In this document: positions 1 through 8,529 of the stretch, one piece after another | How the letters are laid out: the number at the start of each line of letters is the position of its first letter | How positions within the stretch are numbered: the first letter of the stretch is position 1 | Assembly: GCF_001424545.1 (NCBI RefSeq) | Contig: NZ_LMQL01000014.1 | Span: 124,001-188,000, forward strand | Source: Ramlibacter sp. Leaf400 | GTDB lineage: Bacteria; Pseudomonadota; Gammaproteobacteria; Burkholderiales; Burkholderiaceae_C | Reading direction: 5' to 3' | Length of the DNA: 64,000 bases | Program-made: the position numbers and the translations under genes | Notes under the pieces: model-generated | The model's input: the letters and a program-made list of their open reading frames with translations, nothing else | Told to the model about the DNA's origin: nothing | Databases searched by the model: none

Positions 1-32
1 AGCGTCCACCTTCAGCGGACTTCAAGGAAGCA

Positions 33-60
33 CTGGATCCCCGCCTTCGCGGGGATGACG
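33..60. repeat. Dispersed palindromic (REP-like) repeat
   Basis: The sequence reads CTGGATCCCCGCC, a two-base loop, then GCGGGGATGACG, so its GC-rich arms can pair as a hairpin. The same unit recurs at 6777-6869, 21087-21176, 24967-25046 and 30919-30946. The bases before it (AGGAAGCA) match the inner spacer of the paired copies, so this may be the right half of a pair whose left half lies outside the window. Bases 61-169 show no gene I can support. Confidence 0.75.
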
Positions 61-169
61 GTGGCGAAGACAGCGAACGGCGGTGACGAGGCGAGAGGCG
101 GGACGCTGACGGTTTTCCGGCCCGCCCCCGAACCCTGCCGCGCGGGCGGCACGGCCCGAGCAACACGCC

Positions 170-970
170 TCAAGAAGCCGCGGTCACCTCCACACCCCCC
201 ACCGTCGCCGGAGCAACAGATCCCTCCTCCCGCGGCATCTCAAACAACCAGAACGGCGCCACGTCCGGCCGCTTGCGCATCAGCAACGGCTTGGCCACGT
301 TGTAGACCGGCACGCCATTGATCGTGCGCCCCTCCGGCGTGCCCCGGTGCGCGTGCCCATGGAACACCGCGTCCACCGGATACCGCAGCAACGGATCCTC
401 CAGCCGGCTGCTCCCCAGGAACGGGAAGATCTCCAGCGGTTCGCCCTGGATGGTGCTGGCCACCGGCGAGTAGTGCAGCAGCGCGATGCGCCGTTGCGTG
501 CGCAGCTTGGCGAGCGCGGCCTCCAGCTTCATCGCCTCGTTCAGCGCCTCCTTCACGAACAGCTTGATCGCCGGCTCGCCCCAGGCGCCCAGCGAGCCGC
601 GGCCGAAGCCGCCCGCGAAGCCCTTGGTGCCGGCGATGCCCACGCCCAGGATCTCGCAGGCCTCGCCATCGAGGACGCGCACGCCGGCGTGGGTGAGAAC
701 CTCCGTCACCTTCTCCGGCGTGCCGCTCTCGTAGTCGTGGTTGCCCAGCACCGCGATGATCGGCACCGAGACGCCACCGAGTTCCTCGGCGAGCACGTGC
801 GCCTCCTCGGCGGTGCCGTAGTCGGTGAGGTCACCGCAAAGCAGCAGCGCGTCGGCCGCGTCCGAGGCCTGGGAGAAGAAGTCCCGCAGGCTGCCGGCGG
901 AATCCTTGGTGACGTGGATGTCGCCGACGGCGGCGAAGCGGATGCAGCTGGCGGATTTGGGCTTGGGCAT
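170..970 (-). CDS. Calcineurin-like metallophosphoesterase
   Basis: This is a 266-residue protein with the complete metallophosphoesterase motif set: GDIH (D17, H19), GDLTD (D47), GNHD (N77, H78), a lone His (H166) and GHAH (205-208). These residues normally hold a dinuclear metal centre that hydrolyses phosphomono- or diesters. There is no signal peptide or membrane segment, so it should be cytoplasmic. The substrate cannot be told; family members range from cyclic-nucleotide phosphodiesterases to protein phosphatases. It is read alone, and no strong ribosome site is visible before the ATG. Bases 971-1230 upstream hold only an imperfect inverted repeat, GCGCAGGC/GCCTGCGC, at 1064-1093. Confidence 0.85.
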   Translation of the reverse strand: MPKPKSASCIRFAAVGDIHVTKDSAGSLRDFFSQASDAADALLLCGDLTDYGTAEEAHVLAEELGGVSVPIIAVLGNHDYESGTPEKVTEVLTHAGVRVLDGEACEILGVGIAGTKGFAGGFGRGSLGAWGEPAIKLFVKEALNEAMKLEAALAKLRTQRRIALLHYSPVASTIQGEPLEIFPFLGSSRLEDPLLRYPVDAVFHGHAHRGTPEGRTINGVPVYNVAKPLLMRKRPDVAPFWLFEMPREEGSVAPATVGGVEVTAAS

Positions 971-1230
971 GAAGGGTCGGCGGTCGAGGCAGGAGGGAAG
1001 ACCCGGTCATGCTGCCGTGCCACGCCGGCGGGGGCCATGTCCATCCGCCGTCGCGATCTGTAGGCGCAGGCCGACGCTTGCTGGAGCCTGCGCGCCAGTG
1101 GCGCAGCCGGGCGCCGCGATTACGCTGACTTGACTCTTTCGGCGAGCCCGCCGCAACCCTGGAGTCGCATGAGCCGAGGCCGGCCGCCCGAAGCGGCTCG
1201 TACCGCAGTGCGCAGCACGGAGGTTATCGA

Positions 1231-2127
1231 ATGTCCGCCACCCCGCTCGCACCTTCCCTGGAGGAAGAGGTTCTGCCCGAGACCGCCGCGTTCTACCGCC
1301 GCGCCTTGACAGTGCTGGCGGACGCCGGCGTGCCCTTCCTCGTGGGCGGCGCCTTCGCGCACGCCTGCTACACCGGCATCCGCCGATCCACCAAGGACCT
1401 GGACCTGTTCATCCGGCGGGAGGACTACGAGCGCGTGGCCGGGCTGATGCAGGCCGAGGGCTGGCGCCCCGAGCTGACCTACCCGCACTGGCTGGCCAAG
1501 GTCTACGCGGGCTCGGACTTCATCGACCTCATCTTCAACTCGGGCAACGGCGTCACGCCGGTGGACGGGCGCTGGTTCCACGACAACCCCGAGGCGGACG
1601 TGCTGGGCGTGCCGGTGCGCGTGGCCAACATGGAGGACAGCCTGCTGTCCAAGGCCTTCATCATGGAACGCGAGCGCTACGACGGCGCCGACATCGCGCA
1701 CCTGCTGCAGGTCAACGCCGAGCGGCTGGACTGGGCGGCCATGATCGACCGCTTCGGCCCCAACTGGCGCGTGCTGCTGGCCCACCTGACGCTGTTCGGC
1801 TTCATCTACCCCGGCGAGCGCCACCGCATCCCCGCCTGGGTGATGGACCAGCTGCTGACCCGGCTGGCCGTCGAGAGCCGGCAGGTGCCCGAGCAGGACC
1901 CGCACATCTGCGCCGGCACGCTGCTGTCGCGCGAGCAGTACCTGCACGACGTCGAACAGCTCGGCTACGTCGATGGGCGGCTCACGCCGGCCAGCACGAT
2001 GACGCCCGAGGACGTGGCGCAGTGGACCGAAGCCATCCCGGCGCGGCAGGAGCCCGACCTGCCGGGCGGAGTCGCGAGCCCCAAGCCCGTCGCGGCGGGG
2101 GCCGCGCGTGACATCCCGCCCCAGTGA
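1231..2127 (+). CDS. Nucleotidyltransferase-fold protein
   Basis: This 298-residue protein has the nucleotidyltransferase signature near its N-terminus: GG at 39-40, then K55-D-L-D-L-F60 with two acidic residues, and a likely third acid at D99. The fold transfers nucleotides to drugs, proteins or RNA ends, as in aminoglycoside or lincosamide adenylyltransferases and MNT-type antitoxins. The C-terminal 180 residues match nothing I recognise. There is no adjacent HEPN-like partner, so a toxin-antitoxin role is not supported by context. It ends 46 bp from the convergent kinase gene. A housekeeping or resistance-like role is possible; the substrate is unknown. Confidence 0.7.
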   Translation: MSATPLAPSLEEEVLPETAAFYRRALTVLADAGVPFLVGGAFAHACYTGIRRSTKDLDLFIRREDYERVAGLMQAEGWRPELTYPHWLAKVYAGSDFIDLIFNSGNGVTPVDGRWFHDNPEADVLGVPVRVANMEDSLLSKAFIMERERYDGADIAHLLQVNAERLDWAAMIDRFGPNWRVLLAHLTLFGFIYPGERHRIPAWVMDQLLTRLAVESRQVPEQDPHICAGTLLSREQYLHDVEQLGYVDGRLTPASTMTPEDVAQWTEAIPARQEPDLPGGVASPKPVAAGAARDIPPQ

Positions 2128-2173
2128 ATGACGACCAGCGCCACGGCGACCCGCCGGGCCGGGCGCCGGAGCG

Positions 2174-3733
2174 CTAGAGCGGCGTACCGGCCGTACCGGC
2201 CGTACCGGCCGTACCCGCCGCCGGCTGCGGAGCCGGCGGGTTCTGCAGCACGGTGGCCAGCAGCTTGGCGAGCTGCTCCGGATGCACCGGCTTGACCAGG
2301 TGGTGGTCGAACCCGGCGGCGGCGGCCTCGCGCATGTCCTCGCGCCGGCCCCAGCCGGTGACGGCGATCAGCATCGCCGCCGGCACCTTCTCGCGGATGC
2401 GGCGCGCGGCCGTGTAGCCGTCCATGCGCGGCATGCCGATGTCCAGCAGCACCACGTCGGGCAGGAACGCGGCCGCGGTGTCCACCGCCTCCTGGCCGTC
2501 GACCGCCATGCGCACCTCGTGGCCCAGCACCTCCAGCAGCACCGACATCGTCTGCGCGGCATCGTGGTTGTCGTCGGCCACCAGCACGCGCAGGTGGAGG
2601 CTGGTGGGCTCGCGCTCCGGCGGGCGCGGCACCGGCGCGATGGCGTGCAGCAGGGGCATGCGCACCACGAACTCGCTGCCGCGCCCCACGCCTTCGGAAT
2701 GCGCCTCGACCGAGCCGCCGTGCATCTCCACCAGGCCACGCACCAGCGACAGCCCGATGCCCAGCCCGCCCTGGGCCCGCTCGCGCGCCGGCCCGGCCTG
2801 CGAGTACATGCGAAAGAGGTTGGGCAGCATCGACGCCTCGATGCCCATGCCGGTGTCGCTCACGCGGACCACGGCCTGGCCGTCCTCCACGCCCGCGACC
2901 AGCCGGATGTCGCCGCCGCGGTCGGTGTACTTGGCGGCGTTGTTCAGCAGGTTGGCGAACACCTGGGCCAGCCGTGGTGCGTCGCCCTCGACCAGCAGCG
3001 GCTGGTCGGGCAGCTGCGCCTGGAAGCGGTGGCCGTGCGCGTCCAGGATCGGCCGGCTGGTCTCGATGGCGCGCTCCAGCGGGTCGGCCAGGTCCACGCG
3101 CTCGCGCCGCACCTCGAGCTTGCCGCGCGCGATGCGGGTGACGTCCAGCAGGTCGTCGAGCAGCCGCGACATCTGGTCGACCTGGCGCTCGATGATGCTG
3201 CGGGCCCAGGCCGAGCGGCTGTCGTCGTCGCGGCAGACCTTGAGCACGTGCACGGCGTTGCGGATCGGCGCGAGCGGGTTGCGAAGCTCGTGCGCCAGCA
3301 CCGCCATGAACTCGTCCTTGCGGCGGTCGGCCACCCGCAGCGCCTGCTCGGCGGTGCGGCGCTCGTGCACGTCGATGCAGGTGCCGATCCATTCGCTGAT
3401 GTGGCCCTGCGCGTCGGTGTTGGGCACGGCGCGCACTTCGATGTGGCGCCAGCGGCCGCTCTGCGCATGCCACAGGCGGCCTTCGGCGACGAAGAGCGAG
3501 CCTTGGGCGCGGGCCATGAGCCAGCCCTTCCACAGGCCGTCCAGGTCGTCGGGGTGGATGGCCTTCTGCCAGCCGAGGGCGCGGTGGTCTTCCCAGGCCT
3601 GGCCGGTATAGGCCGACCAGGTCGACTGCGGCGCGGTGAAATGGCCTTCGCCGTCCGTGATCCACACGATGTGTGTGGGCGCCCGTGTGAGCGAGTCGAA
3701 TCGGGATTCGCTCGGGACGGGTGCCGGGATCAT
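2174..3733 (-). CDS. PAS hybrid histidine kinase with C-terminal receiver
   Basis: The 519-residue product has a PAS domain (about 15-125), a HisKA dimerisation domain with phosphoacceptor H148 in HELRNPLAP, an HATPase_c domain (N box NLLNNAAKYT 261-270, G boxes DTGMG and GGLGIGL), and a receiver domain (about 381-495) with D431 and K481. There are no membrane segments, so it senses a cytoplasmic signal. The start at 3733 is chosen because AGGAGG lies upstream; a longer frame to 3823 lacks a ribosome site. The last residues are a threefold AGT repeat made by a 9-bp DNA repeat. No output regulator is adjacent, so its partner is unknown. Confidence 0.85.
   Translation of the reverse strand: MIPAPVPSESRFDSLTRAPTHIVWITDGEGHFTAPQSTWSAYTGQAWEDHRALGWQKAIHPDDLDGLWKGWLMARAQGSLFVAEGRLWHAQSGRWRHIEVRAVPNTDAQGHISEWIGTCIDVHERRTAEQALRVADRRKDEFMAVLAHELRNPLAPIRNAVHVLKVCRDDDSRSAWARSIIERQVDQMSRLLDDLLDVTRIARGKLEVRRERVDLADPLERAIETSRPILDAHGHRFQAQLPDQPLLVEGDAPRLAQVFANLLNNAAKYTDRGGDIRLVAGVEDGQAVVRVSDTGMGIEASMLPNLFRMYSQAGPARERAQGGLGIGLSLVRGLVEMHGGSVEAHSEGVGRGSEFVVRMPLLHAIAPVPRPPEREPTSLHLRVLVADDNHDAAQTMSVLLEVLGHEVRMAVDGQEAVDTAAAFLPDVVLLDIGMPRMDGYTAARRIREKVPAAMLIAVTGWGRREDMREAAAAGFDHHLVKPVHPEQLAKLLATVLQNPPAPQPAAGTAGTAGTAGTPL
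2184..2219. repeat. 9-bp tandem repeat inside the 3' end of a kinase gene
   Basis: There are four head-to-tail copies of GTACCGGCC (the last has one mismatch), in frame with the kinase on the minus strand, where they encode repeated Ala-Gly-Thr just before the stop codon. Such units can expand or shrink by slippage without shifting the frame. A different 9-bp array follows the kinase gene that ends at 6720. Confidence 0.9.
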
Positions 3734-3864
3734 CGTGGGATGCCTCCTGTGCCGCACGCTGCGGCCGAGGCAAATTATTTGCGGCCGGGCGACGCCCCAA
3801 CAAGCCAGCCGTGAGAAATGCACGCCGATTTACCGGTCGAGCTTGGTAAATATCTGTTCACGGG

Positions 3865-5052
3865 TCATCCGGTGGACTCGGCAGTCGCCTTGCGGCGGCC
3901 ACGTCGTGCGGCGCTGCGCGCCGGCTTCTTCCTTTCCTGCAACGCGACCAGGCTCTTGCCGAGCTGGCCTTCCAGCGTCCGCTCCAGCCGGCCCTGCAGC
4001 AGGGACAGCACGGCGGACTCCTCGGGATTGAGCGCCGCCGGCCCGCGCAGTTCCCGCTCGGCCTCGCGGCCGACCTCCAGCAGCAGTTCGCCTTCGGCAT
4101 GGGCCGCGAAGATCTCCGGGTGCACGTAGCATTTGCGGCAGATCGCCGGCGTGTTGCCCAGCCGCGCGGCGACCCGCTCGACGGCGGCGCGGACGTTCTT
4201 CTTCATCGCCGCCTGGGTGTCCACCCGCTCCACCTCCTGCAGCGCCAGCGCCGCCATGACGGTGCCGGCCCAGGTGCGGAAGTCCTTGGCGGTGATGTCC
4301 CGGCCGCCTATCTCGCGCAGGTAGTCGTTGACGTCCGAGGAGGTCACCTCGCGCAGCTCGCCGTCCTCGTCCCGGTACTGGAAGAGCCGCTGGCCCGGCA
4401 GCTCCTGGCACGCGCGCACCACCCTGGCGACGCGGCGGTTCTGCACCTGCAGGCGCCAAGTCTTGCCGCTCTTTCCCTTGAATTCGAAGCGCAGCTGCGA
4501 GCCGTCGATCGCCACATGCCGGTTGCGCAGGGTGGTCAGCCCGTAGCTGCGGTTGTCGCGCGCGTAGTCGTCGTTGCCCACGCGGATCAGCGTGGTCTCC
4601 AGCAGGTGCACGACCGTGGCCAGCACCTTCTCGCGCGGCAGGCCGCGAAGCGCCATGTGCTCGGCCACGCGGGCGCGCAGCCCGGGCAGCGCCCTGGCGA
4701 ACTCCAGCATGTGCCCGTACTTGGTCTCTTCCCGTACTTCGCGAAAACGCGGGTGGTAGCGGTACTGCTTGCGGCCGCGGGCGTCGCGGCCGGTCGCCTG
4801 CAGGTGGCCGTCGGCCGACGGGCAGATCCAGACGTCGGTCCAGGCGGGCGGGATCGCCAGCTTGCGGATGCGCTGGACCTCGTTGTCGTCGCGCACCGGC
4901 AAGCCGTTGGTGCGCAGGTAGCGGAAGCCCTCGCCGTCGGGCTCGCGCCGCAGGCCCGGGTCCTCGTCCGTGACGTACTTCAGCCCGGCCGAGCGCGCCG
5001 CCTCGACCGGATCGTCGGCAGTGGCGGGCTCATCGGTGCGCTCTTCCTTCAT
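3865..5052 (-). CDS. DNA topoisomerase IB (poxvirus-like)
   Basis: The 395-residue product matches bacterial type IB topoisomerases, which relax supercoils by nicking one strand through a 3'-phosphotyrosine. The likely nucleophile is Y309 in CRKCYVHPEI. Other active-site candidates are the Arg in GLTTLRNRH (about 176), the Lys in FKGKSGK (191-197) and R259 in KDFRTWAG. The C-terminal tail is rich in Lys and Arg, as is common in DNA-binding tails. The ATG at 5052 follows AGGAG; the much longer open frame upstream runs through the divergent kinase gene and is discarded. These enzymes are accessory in bacteria. Confidence 0.9.
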   Translation of the reverse strand: MKEERTDEPATADDPVEAARSAGLKYVTDEDPGLRREPDGEGFRYLRTNGLPVRDDNEVQRIRKLAIPPAWTDVWICPSADGHLQATGRDARGRKQYRYHPRFREVREETKYGHMLEFARALPGLRARVAEHMALRGLPREKVLATVVHLLETTLIRVGNDDYARDNRSYGLTTLRNRHVAIDGSQLRFEFKGKSGKTWRLQVQNRRVARVVRACQELPGQRLFQYRDEDGELREVTSSDVNDYLREIGGRDITAKDFRTWAGTVMAALALQEVERVDTQAAMKKNVRAAVERVAARLGNTPAICRKCYVHPEIFAAHAEGELLLEVGREAERELRGPAALNPEESAVLSLLQGRLERTLEGQLGKSLVALQERKKPARSAARRGRRKATAESTG

Positions 5053-5238
5053 GGCGGGCTCCTGGACCCTGGATGCTCGCGCCCCGGTTGCTGATGAGTC
5101 GTAGGACGGCAGCGGCGCTTGGCACGAGGCAAGGCCGACACCTGCGGTAGAGCTCAGCCATTTACATCCGCGCCTCATAATTTGGGTCCCACCAAAAACC
5201 AACCCGACTTGGCCGAAACCACCCCTTCCTCGTCCGAC

Positions 5239-6720
<1,482 letters not shown>

Positions 6721-6774
6721 CCGACATAACCGACATAACCGTCATAGCCGTCATAGCCGTCATAGCCGTCATAG
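6721..6774. repeat. 9-bp tandem repeat (CCGACATAA / CCGTCATAG)
   Basis: Starting immediately after the TAA stop of the kinase there are two copies of CCGACATAA and four of CCGTCATAG. A seventh, altered copy runs straight into the palindromic repeat that starts GTCATTCCCGC. The array therefore looks as if it grew by duplication from the edge of that palindromic element. Confidence 0.9.
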
Positions 6775-6776
6775 CC

Positions 6777-6869
6777 GTCATTCCCGCGAAGGCGGGAATC
6801 CAGCGCGGTGCGCCTGCCGTAGTGGGTTGAAGTCGGAAGCCCTGGATTCCCGCCTCCGCGGGAATGACG
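6777..6869. repeat. Paired palindromic REP-like element
   Basis: Two hairpin units lie in opposite orientation: GTCATTCCCGCGAAGGCGGG at 6777 and CTGGATTCCCGCC ending GGGAATGACG at 6869. The inner spacer of about 40 bp ends in GAAGCC. The whole is itself a large inverted repeat. The same paired layout occurs at 21087-21176 and 24967-25046. It lies between a kinase gene and the start of the next gene. Confidence 0.85.
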
Positions 6870-6918
6870 CGGGGATGCGGGAATGACGGATCATCCCCGC
6901 TGGCTCCAGGAGCGCCCC

Positions 6919-8529
6919 ATGAACATCTCCGACACCGCCCCGACCCGCGCGCCGCTGATGAGCGGCGACGACTATCGCGAGTCGCTGCGGCGCCTCAAGC
7001 CCACCGTGTACGTCGATGGCCGCCGGGTCGACAGCGTGGTCGACGATCCCGCGCTGCAGCCGGGCGTGAACGCCCTGGCCTACACCTACGACTTCGCCCG
7101 CAACCCGGACTACGCGCCGGTCGCCCTGGCCACGCAGGCCTCGCGCAGCCGCGTCGTCAACCGCATGCTGCACCTCAACGACTCGGCCGGCGACCTGCTG
7201 AACAAGCTCGAAGCGGTGCGGCTGCTCTGCCAGGAGACCGGCTGCGCGCAGCGCTACCTGGCGCACGACGCGCTCAACGCGCTGGCCCAGGTGACCGCCC
7301 GCATCGACGACGCGCGCGGCGGCAACGAGCACCGCTCGCGCTTCCAGGCCTACCTGGAGCGCTTCCAGGACGAGGACCTCACCCTGGGCATCGCGATGAC
7401 GGACGCCAAGGGCGACCGCAGCAAGCGGCCCCACCAGCAGGCCAACCCCGACACCTACGTGCACGTGGTCGAGCGCAACGCCAGGGGCATCGTGGTCAGC
7501 GGCACCAAGGCCATCGTGACCGGCGCGCCCTACATGCACGAGTTGCTGGTCATGCCCAGCCGCAACATGGTCGAAGCGGACCGCGATTTCGCCGTCTGCT
7601 GCGCGCTGCCGGTGGATGCCAGGGGCATCACCATCGTCTCGCGGCCCGCGGGCCGGCCCGGCGAGAAGCTGGAGCACGGCAGCGCCCTGTTCTCGCGCAA
7701 GTACGGGCAGTCCACCGCGGTGGTGGTGTTCGACCGCGTGTTCGTGCCCTGGGAACGCGTGTTCTACGAAGGCGAGTGGGAGCACAGCCAGGTGCTCACC
7801 TACAGCTACGCCACGCACCACCGCCACAGCTGCATCGCGGCGCGCGCCGGCTTCGGCGACCTCCTGATCGGCGCCGGCGCGCTGATGTGCGAGGCCAACG
7901 GGTTCGACCCGGGCGAGAAATCCAACCTGCGCGAGCCCATGGTGGAGCTGATCAAGATCACCGAGGGCTTCTACGCCTGCGGCGTGGCGGCGAGCGTCTA
8001 CGGCACGCCCGACCCGCTCAGCGGCAACTTCATGCCCGAGCCGGTGTTCAGCAACATCGGCAAGCTGCTGCTGGCCACCCAGATCTACGACATGCACCGG
8101 CTGGCGCACGAGGTGTCCGGCGGCCTGATCGTCGCCCTGCCCGGCCCGGACGAGGACCACAACCCGGCCACCAGCGCCACGCTGGCCGAGGTGCTGCGCG
8201 CCAACCCCTCGGTGCCGTACGACAAGCGCATCGAGGTGGCGCGCTTCATCGAGGACCTCACCGCGTCCTACCAGGGCGGCTGGTATTCGCTCATCAGCCT
8301 GCATGGCGGCGGCTCGCCGGCCGCGATGAAGCAGGAGATCTGGCGCCACTACCCGGTGGGCAGCAAGGTGGACCTGGTCGAGCGGCTGCTCGAGCGCGGC
8401 GTGCTGGCCCAGGAAGGGCGGGCCATCACGAAGAACCGGCAGCCGGGGCGTTGCTGCGACACCGGCTGCACCACGCTGGGCCAGCCGGTGATGGTGCCGC
8501 TGCCGGCCCCTCGCAAGGCCGGCGACTAG
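6919..8529 (+). CDS. HpaB / 4-hydroxybutyryl-CoA dehydratase family protein
   Basis: The 536-residue protein aligns along its whole length with clostridial 4-hydroxybutyryl-CoA dehydratase (AbfD), from the N-terminal YRESLRRLKPTVYVDG to the GLIVALP and SLHGGGSPAA blocks near the end. In my alignment from memory, of the four [4Fe-4S] ligands of AbfD only Cys99 (here C109) and His292 (in THHRHS) are kept; Cys103 is Tyr and Cys299 is Ala. It therefore probably lacks the cluster and may act as a flavin monooxygenase, like HpaB, or another flavoenzyme. The ATG at 6919 follows CCAGGAG. No flavin reductase gene is adjacent. The substrate is unknown. Confidence 0.75.
   Translation: MNISDTAPTRAPLMSGDDYRESLRRLKPTVYVDGRRVDSVVDDPALQPGVNALAYTYDFARNPDYAPVALATQASRSRVVNRMLHLNDSAGDLLNKLEAVRLLCQETGCAQRYLAHDALNALAQVTARIDDARGGNEHRSRFQAYLERFQDEDLTLGIAMTDAKGDRSKRPHQQANPDTYVHVVERNARGIVVSGTKAIVTGAPYMHELLVMPSRNMVEADRDFAVCCALPVDARGITIVSRPAGRPGEKLEHGSALFSRKYGQSTAVVVFDRVFVPWERVFYEGEWEHSQVLTYSYATHHRHSCIAARAGFGDLLIGAGALMCEANGFDPGEKSNLREPMVELIKITEGFYACGVAASVYGTPDPLSGNFMPEPVFSNIGKLLLATQIYDMHRLAHEVSGGLIVALPGPDEDHNPATSATLAEVLRANPSVPYDKRIEVARFIEDLTASYQGGWYSLISLHGGGSPAAMKQEIWRHYPVGSKVDLVERLLERGVLAQEGRAITKNRQPGRCCDTGCTTLGQPVMVPLPAPRKAGD

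Noticed and set aside
1064..1093. Inverted repeat GCGCAGGC/GCCTGCGC as a terminator
   Set aside because: The loop is long, no T-run follows in either direction, and it lies in the upstream region of both neighbouring genes.
1231..2127. The nucleotidyltransferase as an MNT antitoxin
   Set aside because: No HEPN-type partner gene is adjacent and the protein is about three times longer than MNT antitoxins.
3733..3823. An N-terminal extension of the hybrid kinase to 3823
   Set aside because: There is no ribosome site for the longer form, the added residues are not PAS-like, and AGGAGG precedes the ATG at 3733.
6721..6780. Short regular repeats as a possible CRISPR array
   Set aside because: The units are 9 bp, directly adjacent and without spacers, and no cas gene is present.
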